Source: CAIJZX01 sp043766165
GTDB taxonomy: Bacteria; Patescibacteriota; Patescibacteriia; SBBC01; CAIJZX01
Direction of reading: 5' to 3'
Assembly (NCBI GenBank): GCA_043766165.1
Contig: JAYUIJ010000012.1
Span: 1 to 13,931 of the forward strand
Length of the DNA stretch: 13,931 nucleotides
The position numbers and the translations under genes are program-made. The notes beneath the pieces were generated by a model that had not been told where the DNA came from, ran no database searches, and was given only the letters and a program-made list of their open reading frames with translations. Numbering within the stretch: the first letter of the stretch is position 1; every line of letters starts with the position of its first letter. Positions 1 through 6,767 of the stretch are shown here, one piece after another.

Positions 1-209
1 ACCTTCACCCTTTGTCCATCGAACAGGTATCATGTGTGATATGCGTGTGCACACCATAACCGAGTTCTAGGCAGTAGTTTGATAGCCAGAAACGCATCTT
101 ATTGGCAGAATTGGTAATAATAGCGCTTTACTTATGCACGTACATGTATTAGCCGATCTGCATCAAGAACAAAAGACCAACCAATAAGTGATACAGTGCC
201 GTTCATGGA

Positions 210-238
210 TTGACTTTACCGTGGCAACTTGGTAGAGT
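210..238 (+). promoter_or_regulatory. Likely promoter of the Fur-family gene
   Basis: TTGACT at 210-215 and TAGAGT at 233-238 are separated by 17 bases. The -35 matches consensus at five of six positions and the -10 at four of six. The predicted transcript would start near 245, giving a short leader before the ATG at 268. There is no obvious Shine-Dalgarno sequence in that leader. This is a pattern match only. Confidence 0.45.
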
Positions 239-267
239 TATGTTATTGCAAGTCACTCGCATTAGCC

Positions 268-654
268 ATGATTCCTAGACATACCTCAACTCGCCAAGCA
301 GTTCTCCGGGCGGTTAAATTTTCTTCGGCACCGATTACGGCAGCCGAAATTAAGGTTAAACTCGGAAAGATGGCTGGCGGCACTGAGTCTACTATTTTTC
401 GTAATTTAAACTTCTTGGTCCGGAACGGGGAGATTGCGACGATTGAAGGTTTGGACGGACAAACTCGATATGTTGGCCATGCCTATCACGAAGCGATTTT
501 CCGCTGCGTTCGTTGTAAAAAAGAACGTCAGCTCAATAGTCAGTCATTACCAGATTATGTCGATCGGAAAATGTTTGGCCAGCAGTCGATTGTGACTTCT
601 CAGTTGATTGCGCAGGGGTTGTGCACGGAATGCTTGAAGAAGTCGAAGATTTAA
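268..654 (+). CDS. Fur-family metal-responsive transcription regulator
   Basis: A 128-residue protein with the Fur layout. An N-terminal winged helix carries a Fur-type recognition helix around STIFRNLNFL (residues 41-50). It is followed by HAYH (71-74), a zinc-binding CVRC pair (C80, C83) and a C-terminal CTEC pair (C119, C122) set in the typical GLCTEC context. Fur, Zur and PerR proteins bind operators under control of iron, zinc or peroxide; which metal this one senses cannot be read from the sequence. I chose the ATG at 268 because the Fur homology starts right after it, and an upstream TTG at 229 would overlap the promoter. It heads the run leading into the suf genes, so it may regulate them, but I see no clear Fur box. 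The region between the two CxxC pairs has few of the His/Asp residues expected at the sensing site, so metal sensing may be altered. Confidence 0.85.
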   Translation: MIPRHTSTRQAVLRAVKFSSAPITAAEIKVKLGKMAGGTESTIFRNLNFLVRNGEIATIEGLDGQTRYVGHAYHEAIFRCVRCKKERQLNSQSLPDYVDRKMFGQQSIVTSQLIAQGLCTECLKKSKI

Positions 655-676
655 GATTTAGGATTAAAGATTTAAG
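648..676. repeat. Short AT-rich direct repeats of GATTTA type
   Basis: Three or four degenerate copies of a GATTTAAG-like unit run from the end of the Fur-family gene into the 30-base gap before the next start codon. They look like a simple-sequence expansion. No function is apparent. Confidence 0.5.
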
Positions 677-684
677 TAGAAAGC

Positions 685-981
685 ATGGAGTACGAATTGA
701 AGAATGATCGGTACCGACGAGCACGTGGTGGAAAGGCGAAGTTGTTGAATATTAGTTGTGCCAAATGTGAAACGCAGCTAGCGGTGTATCAGAAAGATGG
801 GCCCGGTCCGTTAAAGCGTATGTACTTCGATCGAATCATGACACCGTTTTCATTGCTACGGTTACAGTGCAATAAATGTCATCACGTTATTGGTGTGCCG
901 TATATTTATCCGAAAGAGAAACGCAAGGCATTTATGATTGAACAAGGTAGCATTCAAAAAAAGTTATTAAAAACCTCATGA
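685..981 (+). CDS. Small zinc-ribbon protein, function unknown
   Basis: A basic 98-residue protein with two CxxC knuckles, CAKC (C25, C28) and CNKC (C62, C65), about 34 residues apart. This is the arrangement of a zinc ribbon. The segment QKDGPGPLKRMYFDR (36-50) between the knuckles looks like a conserved core; I have the impression of similar proteins in CPR bacteria but cannot name a family function. It lies 30 bases after the Fur-family gene and overlaps the following Nudix gene by 4 bases (ATGA), so it is probably translationally coupled to it. A nucleic-acid-binding role is possible but is only inference. Confidence 0.7.
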   Translation: MEYELKNDRYRRARGGKAKLLNISCAKCETQLAVYQKDGPGPLKRMYFDRIMTPFSLLRLQCNKCHHVIGVPYIYPKEKRKAFMIEQGSIQKKLLKTS

Positions 982-1433
982 CCGAAGGTACGCTAGTCTA
1001 TATTTTTAAAGGAAATCAAATTCTTTTGGCTATGAAGAAGCGGGGATTCGGTGAAGGGAAATGGAATGGAGTTGGTGGCAAACTAAAGAATGGGGAGTCT
1101 ATGCTTGAATGTGCCATCAGAGAAACCGAAGAAGAAATTGGCGTGACGGTGACACTTGATCAACCGCATGGCCAGATACATTTCCACGATCCGAAAGAAT
1201 CTGAATGGATTGTGCACGTCTATCGAACAGAAACGTTTGTCGGCGAACCAGTTGAGACTGAAGAAATGCGTCCGCAATGGTTTCCGATTGACGCAATTCC
1301 GTATGACCAATGCTGGGCTGATGACATTGTTTGGTTGCCTCTGCTCATTGCCGGTAAAAAGTTTAAAGCGGAAGTGTGGTTAGCCGATGACGGGAGTTTA
1401 GCCAAACATACAATTAAGGAATTGCCCATATGA
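978..1433 (+). CDS. Nudix hydrolase, MTH1-like (8-oxo-dGTP diphosphatase)
   Basis: A 151-residue Nudix hydrolase. The Nudix box runs from G34 to V56, with G34 and E40 for GX5E and then RETEEEIGV (48-56) with the catalytic glutamates. The rest matches human MTH1/NUDT1 unusually well. KWNGVGGK (28-35) supplies the equivalent of MTH1 N33. WFPIDAIP, then CWADD (112-116), supplies the equivalents of W117, D119 and D120, which read the oxidised base. The C-terminal PLLIAGKKF also matches. By family knowledge these enzymes hydrolyse 8-oxo-dGTP or 2-OH-dATP to the monophosphate, keeping damaged nucleotides out of DNA. It overlaps the genes on both sides by 4 bases. A role in cleaning the nucleotide pool under oxidative stress would fit the suf/Fur context, but substrate specificity is inferred. 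Confidence 0.88.
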   Translation: MTEGTLVYIFKGNQILLAMKKRGFGEGKWNGVGGKLKNGESMLECAIRETEEEIGVTVTLDQPHGQIHFHDPKESEWIVHVYRTETFVGEPVETEEMRPQWFPIDAIPYDQCWADDIVWLPLLIAGKKFKAEVWLADDGSLAKHTIKELPI

Positions 1434-1909
1434 ATACTGTCAGATGCTTGAATATGGAAGGCGTGTACCGTGATGTTGATATTAGTCAGCTTCAGTTCCG
1501 TCCCGCCGTGTATGCATTTATTGTCCATGACAATAAGCTAATGACTTTCGCTGGTGGTGTTTCAGGTACTCGGCAGATACCAGGTGGTAAAATCGAATTA
1601 GGCGAGACGATTATGGAAGCTTTGTGTCGAGAAATAATGGAGGAAATTGGAATTGAAATCAAGTCGGCTGAACTACTTTGTCTTTCCGAAGCATTTCTCT
1701 ACGCCGACCATAAGCAAGAAGCCTACCAGGCAATTATGGCGTTTTATGTTTGTACACTACAAAGCGTTGATAGTATCGTATCTATTCACGGTATGCCCGA
1801 AATAACTTCTCTAGACTGGCTACCCGTTGATAGTGTCAGACCAGAAGAGTTCCATCCCTCAGCACTCGATGCAGTGCAACAGTTCTTACGCCGCCAAAAA
1901 AATGTCTAA
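1430..1909 (+). CDS. Nudix hydrolase, substrate unknown
   Basis: A 159-residue Nudix protein. The box begins GGKIELGE (52-59) and continues with CREIMEEIGI (66-75), so all catalytic residues are present. A β-rich N-terminal stretch (RPAVYAFIVHDNKLMTFAGG) and a C-terminal DWLPVDSV segment are typical of the fold. The first gene of the pair has the MTH1 recognition residues; this one does not, so the substrate cannot be named. Its start overlaps the preceding Nudix stop by 4 bases and its end overlaps the sufC start by 8 bases, placing it firmly in the same transcript as sufC. Confidence 0.87.
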   Translation: MNTVRCLNMEGVYRDVDISQLQFRPAVYAFIVHDNKLMTFAGGVSGTRQIPGGKIELGETIMEALCREIMEEIGIEIKSAELLCLSEAFLYADHKQEAYQAIMAFYVCTLQSVDSIVSIHGMPEITSLDWLPVDSVRPEEFHPSALDAVQQFLRRQKNV

Positions 1910-2636
1910 TCTCATTATTACCGATCTCCACGCCACCGTTGAAGGCAAAGAAATCCTGAAAGGATTATCATTAACCGTGCCCGAAGGTGAAGTCCACGCC
2001 ATCATGGGGCCAAACGGATCGGGGAAATCAACATTGGCCTCAGTGTTGATGGGTCATCCGAAATACGTCGTAACTGGCGGAACGATGACGTACAAAGATA
2101 AAGATATATTATCAATGCCACCGGATGAACGATCGAAGCTGGGATTATTTTTATCGTTTCAGTATCCGCAGGAAGTTGCGGGTGTTAGTTTAGGAAACTT
2201 TTTACGATCAGCTATCAATGCACGACGGAAAGAGCCAATGCCGGTACCGGAGTTTTTCAAATTGATGCAAGAGAAAGTCAAAGAGATGGGAATGAATGAA
2301 GAGTTTATTACCCGCGGAATCAATGAAGGTTTCTCCGGCGGTGAAAAAAAGCGAGCTGAGATTTTACAGATGGCGATGCTTGAGCCGTCGATGGCGATTC
2401 TTGATGAGACAGATTCTGGATTAGATATTGATGCACTGAAAGTTGTCGCTGAGGGTGTAAATAAACTTCGTTCACCGGAACGAGGGATGTTAGTGATTAC
2501 GCACTATCAACGGTTATTGAATTACATTAAGCCGGACGTTGTTCATGTGTTGATTGGCGGGAAGATTGTGAAGAGCGGGGGAGCTGAACTAGCGGTTGAG
2601 CTAGAGAAGACGGGGTACGAAAACGTACAATCATAA
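1902..2636 (+). CDS. sufC: SufC, ATPase of the SufBCD Fe-S scaffold complex
   Basis: A 244-residue ABC-type ATPase. Walker A is GPNGSGKST (36-44), the Q-loop glutamine is Q87 in SFQYPQE, the ABC signature is FSGGEKKR (144-151), Walker B is MAILDE (164-169) followed by TDSGLD, and the switch histidine is H201. FSGGEKKR and ETDSGLDIDAL are characteristic of SufC rather than of transporter ATPases. SufC binds SufB and SufD and uses ATP to reshape the scaffold on which Fe-S clusters form in the cytoplasm. I chose the ATG at 1902 because the SufC family begins MSNL-like here; an upstream frame extension overlaps the Nudix gene and has no family match. The length is normal. A palindromic repeat lies between this gene and the next one, so the usual sufC-sufB adjacency is interrupted. 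Confidence 0.97.
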   Translation: MSNLIITDLHATVEGKEILKGLSLTVPEGEVHAIMGPNGSGKSTLASVLMGHPKYVVTGGTMTYKDKDILSMPPDERSKLGLFLSFQYPQEVAGVSLGNFLRSAINARRKEPMPVPEFFKLMQEKVKEMGMNEEFITRGINEGFSGGEKKRAEILQMAMLEPSMAILDETDSGLDIDALKVVAEGVNKLRSPERGMLVITHYQRLLNYIKPDVVHVLIGGKIVKSGGAELAVELEKTGYENVQS

Positions 2637-2661
2637 TGATAAACATTCGCGCGCAATTCCA

Positions 2662-2820
2662 CCCCCAATCCGTCATCCTGAGGCCACAGCAGTGGACGAA
2701 GGATCTCCTTACCGCAATGCCGCGCGAGTCATTGATTAACCTTGCGGTTAAGGAGACCCTTCGCGTGATTCGTTTGGGGACGGTGCTTGCCTCAGGGCTC
2801 AGGGTGACGGGTTTCTGGGG
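2662..2820. repeat. Long imperfect hairpin repeat, copy 1 (MITE/REP-like)
   Basis: The outer arms pair as CCGTCATCCTGAG (from 2670) with CTCAGGGTGACGG (ending near 2810). Inside them, GGATCTCCTTACCGCAA pairs with the complement of TTGCGGTTAAGGAGACCC, so the whole element can fold into one nested hairpin. A second copy at 4875-5040 shares most of this sequence. Both copies can be read through in one frame, but the similarity follows the DNA repeat, so I do not call a gene. Similar CGTCATCCTGAG and GAAGGATCT motifs are, to my knowledge, common in bacterial intergenic repeats. Confidence 0.85.
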
Positions 2821-2844
2821 GAGAGAGTGGCGCGGCACAATAGT

Positions 2845-3177
2845 ATGAAGATCTTCTTTGTGTACATCATGACGAACAAGTGGCACACAGTTTTATATAC
2901 TGGTGTAACTGCTTTTTTGGAGAATCGAGGCGTTCAACATAAATTCAAGTTGGTCGAAGGTTTTACCAAAAAGTACAATGCTACTCAAATGGTGTACGCG
3001 AAGTATTATCCTAGTGCGGTTGAAGCTATAGCCGCTGAGAAACGGATTAAGGGTTGGACTAGAGCCAAAAAGATTGCATTGATTGAATCAGTTAATCCTG
3101 AGTGGAAAGATATTCTTGATGATGAGGGCTTTGTCCATCTTGATGTATTGAAGAATATTAATCAGGAAGTCGCATGA
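2845..3177 (+). CDS. GIY-YIG domain nuclease (small, UPF0213-like)
   Basis: A 110-residue single-domain protein. The GIY and YIG motifs appear as VYI (residues 6-8) and YTG (19-21, in LYTGVT). They are followed by LENRGVQHK, which carries the conserved arginine, then GFTKKYN, and AIAAEKRIKGWTRAKKIALIE, which carries the conserved glutamate. NPEWKDIL closes the family pattern. These small GIY-YIG proteins are widespread in bacteria; they are presumed nucleases with unclear roles, sometimes mobile. I chose the ATG at 2845 because a GTG further upstream lies in the repeat tail. The gene sits between the hairpin repeat and sufB and overlaps the sufB start by 4 bases, so it is coupled to sufB translation. 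Its place between sufC and sufB suggests insertion into the operon. Confidence 0.88.
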   Translation: MKIFFVYIMTNKWHTVLYTGVTAFLENRGVQHKFKLVEGFTKKYNATQMVYAKYYPSAVEAIAAEKRIKGWTRAKKIALIESVNPEWKDILDDEGFVHLDVLKNINQEVA

Positions 3178-4583
3178 GTACCAAAGCCCAAGTCGCAACT
3201 CAATCTCTCGACACCTATCAATTCGGCTTCAGTATGCCGAATGTTTCGGTTGGGCAAACGCCGCGGGGGTTGAGTGAAGATGTGGTTAAGGCAATTTCTC
3301 TCTGGAAGAAAGAACCGGGGTGGATGACGGAAAAACGATTGTTTGCCTACAAATCGTTCAAGGAAAAACAGATGCCGCCGTGGGGCGCTGACTTATCACG
3401 GATCAACTTTGACGATATTTATTACTACATGAAACCGGTGGAAAATCAGGGAAGAACCTGGGATGATGTTCCGGAGTCAATGAAAGTCACGTTTGATCGT
3501 CTTGGTATTCCCGAAGCGGAGAAAAAGTTTTTGGCTGGTGTCGGTGCGCAGTATGATAGTGAAGTTATTTATCACTCGTTGATTGATTCGCTGACGAAGA
3601 AGGGGGTCATCTTTACGGATATGGACACCGCCCTGCGTGACTACCCGGAGATTGTCAAAAAATATTTCGGCACATTGATTCCCGCCCATGATAATAAGTT
3701 TGCCGCGTTGAACACAGCTACATGGTCCGGCGGATCATTTGTCTACATTCCGAAAGGTGTTCATGTTGAAATGCCGCTGCAAGCCTACTTCCGCATCAAC
3801 GCCAAGAACATGGGGCAGTTTGAGCGGACATTGATCATTGCTGAAGAGGGAAGTTATGTTCACTACGTTGAAGGGTGTACTGCGCCGGTTTATGCTAGTG
3901 ACTCGCTTCATGCGGCAGTCGTGGAAATATTTGTGGCCAAAGGCGCGCGCGTTCGCTATACAACAATTCAGAATTGGTCGAGAGATGTTTATAATCTCGT
4001 AACCAAGCGTGCACGAGTTGAGGAAGAGGGGACGATGGAGTGGATTGATGGGAATTTGGGTTCACGGGTGACGATGAAATATCCGAGCGTCTATCTCATG
4101 GGTCGCAAAGCACATGGTGAAGTTCTCTCGATTGCCTTTGCTGGTGCAGGACAACATCAAGATGCTGGCGGAAAAGCAATTCATAACGCACCTGAAACAT
4201 CGTCAATCATTACCTCGAAGTCTATTTCAAAAGATGGCGGCCGAACATCGTATCGTGGTTTAGTCCACATGGCGCCAAATGCGGTGGGTTCAAAATCGAA
4301 TGTAAAATGCGATGCGCTGATTCTCGACCCGGCCTCGCGCAGCGACACATACCCAACGATGAAAATCCGGGCTAAAGATGTCACGCTAGGACATGAGGCG
4401 ACGGTCTCGAAAGTTGGGGAAGAGCAGCTGTTCTATTTGATGTCACGGGGATTGGATGAGCCGACGGCGACGGGATTGATTGTCTCTGGTTTTATTGAAC
4501 CGATTGTGAAAGAGTTGCCGTTGGAGTATGCAGTTGAATTGAATAAACTTATTCAGTTGGAAATGGAAGGGTCGGTTGGATGA
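3174..4583 (+). CDS. sufB: SufB, Fe-S cluster scaffold protein
   Basis: A full-length 469-residue SufB. VEGCTAP (232-238) contains C235, the equivalent of the E. coli SufB C254 that receives sulfur. KCDALILD contains C379, the equivalent of C405, and GHEATVSKVGEEQLFYLMSRG (406-426) contains H407 and E408, the equivalents of H433 and E434 near the cluster-building site. The text DPASRSDTYP and the C-terminal MEGSVG resemble the Firmicutes/Actinobacteria type, not the proteobacterial one. Together with SufC and SufD it forms the cytoplasmic scaffold for nascent clusters. All key residues are present, so it should be active. It overlaps the GIY-YIG gene upstream and the small membrane gene downstream by 4 bases each. 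Confidence 0.98.
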   Translation: MSTKAQVATQSLDTYQFGFSMPNVSVGQTPRGLSEDVVKAISLWKKEPGWMTEKRLFAYKSFKEKQMPPWGADLSRINFDDIYYYMKPVENQGRTWDDVPESMKVTFDRLGIPEAEKKFLAGVGAQYDSEVIYHSLIDSLTKKGVIFTDMDTALRDYPEIVKKYFGTLIPAHDNKFAALNTATWSGGSFVYIPKGVHVEMPLQAYFRINAKNMGQFERTLIIAEEGSYVHYVEGCTAPVYASDSLHAAVVEIFVAKGARVRYTTIQNWSRDVYNLVTKRARVEEEGTMEWIDGNLGSRVTMKYPSVYLMGRKAHGEVLSIAFAGAGQHQDAGGKAIHNAPETSSIITSKSISKDGGRTSYRGLVHMAPNAVGSKSNVKCDALILDPASRSDTYPTMKIRAKDVTLGHEATVSKVGEEQLFYLMSRGLDEPTATGLIVSGFIEPIVKELPLEYAVELNKLIQLEMEGSVG

Positions 4584-4843
4584 ATAAAAAAATGTTTTTC
4601 ACATGGCTTGTACTAGGATTGCTAGGCTGCGCAATAGCGGTGCTGCATGAATTTCCTTTAAAGTATATTTTGGCTGAAGGTTGTGATTTTAGTGGGCCAG
4701 AGCTTGGACTGTGTCGTTCAATTCAATGGTTTAACCTGGTTATTGACCTTATTCTGTGGATAGTCGTAACTGGTGTGTTATCATTTTTCATCAGCAGATT
4801 CCTCGGAAGAAAAGAAAGTAAAAGAGAAGGTATTGTTGGATAA
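4580..4843 (+). CDS. Small two-helix membrane protein, unknown function
   Basis: An 87-residue protein with two hydrophobic stretches likely to span the membrane, about residues 5-23 and 52-74. They are separated by a short loop with two cysteines (C35, C45) and followed by a basic tail RFLGRKESKREG. The basic residues at both ends suggest that both termini are cytoplasmic and the loop with the cysteines is outside, where they could form a disulfide. I do not recognise a family. It overlaps the sufB stop by 4 bases, which supports real translation, and is followed by the second hairpin repeat. Confidence 0.6.
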   Translation: MNKKMFFTWLVLGLLGCAIAVLHEFPLKYILAEGCDFSGPELGLCRSIQWFNLVIDLILWIVVTGVLSFFISRFLGRKESKREGIVG

Positions 4844-4874
4844 TGTATCAATAATCTACATGAAACCCGCGCTA

Positions 4875-5040
4875 CCCCACCACCAATCCGTCATCCTGAT
4901 ATCCGCCCGGGGCGGAGTGAAGGATCTCCTAACCACAAAGCCGCGCGGATCGTTAATAGACTTTGCGGTTTGGGAGACCCTTCGCATGGTTTGCTGGGGA
5001 ACGTTGCTAGCCTCAGGGCTCAGGGTGACGGGGTTTGGGT
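4875..5040. repeat. Long imperfect hairpin repeat, copy 2 (MITE/REP-like)
   Basis: This copy shares with copy 1 the left arm CCAATCCGTCATCCTGA, the right arm CTCAGGGTGACGGG and the inner arms GGATCTCCT and GGAGACCCTTCGC. The outer pairing extends further here: AAACCCGCGC (from about 4863) is complementary to GCGCGGGATTT (to about 5060). The two copies differ at many positions, so they are not a recent duplication. The 323-base gap from 4844 to 5166 holds this element, a small hairpin and the leader of the next gene. Confidence 0.85.
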
Positions 5041-5066
5041 ATGGAAATGGCGCGGGATTTGCACGT

Positions 5067-5120
5067 GTCAATCTTTCAAGTTTTAGGAACTTCAATAGTA
5101 ATTGTATTATGAAGATTGAC
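5067..5120. repeat. Small inverted repeat before the Nudix pair
   Basis: GTCAATCTT (5067-5075) is the exact complement of AAGATTGAC (5112-5120). Inside it, AAGTT and AACTT can also pair, so a stem-loop can form in the leader region of the next gene. It has no T-tract, so it does not look like an intrinsic terminator. Role unknown. Confidence 0.4.
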
Positions 5121-5166
5121 TAATTTTTATTCCGGCTCAGAATGCTAGAAGGGGGCATAAGATAAT

Positions 5167-5649
5167 ATGGCTGATAAAGTTTTACCTCGAGCTGAATATA
5201 TTGCTTCATTGCCAAAAAAGTACTCTTCAGGCGGAGTTATTTTTACCAATGATAAAAATGAGATTTTGTTACTCAAGGTTTCATATAAAGAACATTGGGA
5301 AATTCCTGGCGGTATAGTTGAGAAAGACGAATCGCCACAGCAGGCTTGTATTAGAGAAGCGCAAGAAGAGTTAGGCATAACTATCGAACTTCCGCAATTC
5401 CTTGGGGTCGCGTTTAAGTTTGTGCCTGAAGTTCAAGAGGAAAGTTATCAGTTTTACTTTTTTGGCGGCGTGCTAACAGAAGAAAGCATTGCCGCTATAC
5501 AACTTCAGCCAGAGGAGGCGACGGAGTATAAGTTTGTCCATGTTGATGAGTTAGAGAAATATGTTTGGGATAGTTTTTTAGTTCGGATTAAGTTAGCTCA
5601 CGAGGCAATAACAACCGGTAAGCCATTTTACATTGAGATTGGTAAATAA
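5167..5649 (+). CDS. Nudix hydrolase, first of a tandem pair
   Basis: A 160-residue Nudix hydrolase. The box runs GGIVEKDE (48-55), then CIREAQEELGI (61-71), with all catalytic residues present. A preceding β-strand reads NEILLLKVSYKEHWEIPGG. The purine-rich GAAGGGGG about ten bases before the ATG is a plausible ribosome site. The same layout (LLL/LLI plus K, then W, PGGIVEK, SP, C, RE, QEE) recurs in the next gene, so the two look like an old tandem duplication. Substrate is unknown; such short proteins range over NDP-sugars, dNTPs and cap-like substrates. It begins the second half of the operon after the hairpin repeat. Confidence 0.87.
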   Translation: MADKVLPRAEYIASLPKKYSSGGVIFTNDKNEILLLKVSYKEHWEIPGGIVEKDESPQQACIREAQEELGITIELPQFLGVAFKFVPEVQEESYQFYFFGGVLTEESIAAIQLQPEEATEYKFVHVDELEKYVWDSFLVRIKLAHEAITTGKPFYIEIGK

Positions 5650-5650
5650 T

Positions 5651-6127
5651 ATGCCAAGAAATACCTACAACTCTGAGACTGTACCTAGAAAGTTCATTGT
5701 TAGTTCGGCGATCTTCTTGAATGAACAAGAGGAGTTGTTGCTTATAAAGTCACCCTACAAAGGCTATTGGTCTCTCCCGGGAGGCATTGTTGAAAAAAGT
5801 GAATCTCCATTAGAAGGTTGTTTTCGCGAAATTCAAGAAGAAGTAGGTTTAGCTCCTCAGCATTTGCGATTACTGGTCATTGACTACAAAGATAAACGAC
5901 CTGAACACGATCAACTCATTTTTGTATTCTTTGCCGGCATCGTGCGGACCGAAGAATACAAGAATATTACTTTAGCGGAAGATGAAGTAAGCGAATATCG
6001 TTTCGTTAAACCTGAAGAAGCCTTACCGTTATTGAGCGAGGGTTTAAAAAAACGTATCGGGCCATGTTTACAAGCACTCAAGGAGAGTCGAGTAATTTTG
6101 TTGAAAGAGGGGGCTGAGCAAGAATGA
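5651..6127 (+). CDS. Nudix hydrolase, second of a tandem pair
   Basis: A 158-residue Nudix hydrolase beginning one base after its paralogue's stop. The box is GGIVEKSE (44-51), then CFREIQEEVGL (57-67), intact. I chose the ATG at 5651, which follows the upstream stop directly; an in-frame non-ATG start at 5633 would overlap the previous gene with no family support. The C-terminal half (EYRFVKPEEALPLLSEGLKKRI) has the usual helix found in the Nudix fold. It overlaps the sufD start by 4 bases. Substrate unknown. The pair next to sufD mirrors the Nudix pair that precedes sufC. Confidence 0.87.
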   Translation: MPRNTYNSETVPRKFIVSSAIFLNEQEELLLIKSPYKGYWSLPGGIVEKSESPLEGCFREIQEEVGLAPQHLRLLVIDYKDKRPEHDQLIFVFFAGIVRTEEYKNITLAEDEVSEYRFVKPEEALPLLSEGLKKRIGPCLQALKESRVILLKEGAEQE

Positions 6128-6762
6128 GCACTCTATATATTACTTCCTCGCAAACTCTGATCGACACCCTCGATCAAGAATCAGTCTGCTACGAAGTCGC
6201 GGCGGGGGTTCAACTAACCTACATTGTGCCTGTGATCACATCAATCACTGAGCCACGAGATCGTGAGATAGTTCTAGCCGGTGATCGAGCCGAAGCGGAT
6301 GTGTTTGGCATTTTTCTCGGCCAAAATGATGACCATCTCAAACTCAAACTTGATACGACCCATGCCAGCCCGAACACGCGTGGCCGAACAGAGTTTAAAG
6401 CAGTGCTCGGCGGCAGCTCTATTCTTGAGTTCGACGGAATGATTAAGATTTTGAAAGATGCGCAGAATAGTAATGATTTTCTCCAACAAGATTCATTGAT
6501 GTTATCCAAGGACGCAAAAGCAAATGCGGTGCCAGGTTTAGAAATTGAAGCGAATGAAGTGAAAGCGAGTCATGGTGCAACTGCCAAGCCAGTTGATCCA
6601 GAACAGAAATTCTATTTGATGTCGCGGGGATTGTCAGAGCAACAAGCCGAGGCAATGGTGGTGCAGGGATTTATCGCCTCTATCCTGGCGAAGATTGATG
6701 ATGTAGAGTGGAAACAGCGAATTTCTCAGGCGCTTGAACAGAAATTTTCTTTATCTCAGTAA
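6124..6762 (+). CDS. sufD: Half-length SufD-like Fe-S scaffold subunit
   Basis: A 212-residue SufB/SufD-family protein, roughly half the usual SufD length (about 420). It keeps a shortened β-helix (about residues 20-110). It also keeps the C-terminal diagnostic block EANEVKASHGATA (142-154), PEQKFYLMSRGL (159-170) and a final helical SufC-binding region (FIASILAKIDD and onward). H150 in SHGAT corresponds to E. coli SufD H360, a residue needed at the SufB-SufD interface; the E. coli C358 position is alanine here. The N-terminal domain is missing, and there is no upstream frame for it, because the gene starts inside an ATGA overlap with the Nudix stop. It presumably pairs with the full-length SufB and SufC nearby. 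Identification as SufD, not SufB, rests on SHGAT and the context. Confidence 0.85.
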   Translation: MSTLYITSSQTLIDTLDQESVCYEVAAGVQLTYIVPVITSITEPRDREIVLAGDRAEADVFGIFLGQNDDHLKLKLDTTHASPNTRGRTEFKAVLGGSSILEFDGMIKILKDAQNSNDFLQQDSLMLSKDAKANAVPGLEIEANEVKASHGATAKPVDPEQKFYLMSRGLSEQQAEAMVVQGFIASILAKIDDVEWKQRISQALEQKFSLSQ

Positions 6763-6767
6763 TTATT

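Noticed and set aside
5..97. Minus-strand frame of 30 codons beginning MRFWLSNYCLELG
   Set aside because: It is open and not obviously low complexity, but it is short, has no ribosome site I can see, and matches no family I know. The first 200 bases otherwise show nothing firm.
229..267. TTG start extending the Fur-family protein by 13 residues
   Set aside because: It would place the start within the predicted promoter, and the extra residues do not fit the Fur N-terminus.
2636..2848. Frame of 70 codons right after sufC
   Set aside because: It lies almost entirely inside hairpin repeat copy 1. A similar peptide is encoded by copy 2, as expected from the shared DNA, and not evidence of a gene.
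4773..5123. Frame of 116 codons crossing the second hairpin repeat
   Set aside because: It begins inside the small membrane gene in another frame, and its middle is translated repeat sequence.
5116..5146. Promoter TTGACT with AATGCT before the Nudix pair
   Set aside because: The -35 is good, but the only -10 candidate is poor and spaced at 19 bases, so I cannot support it.
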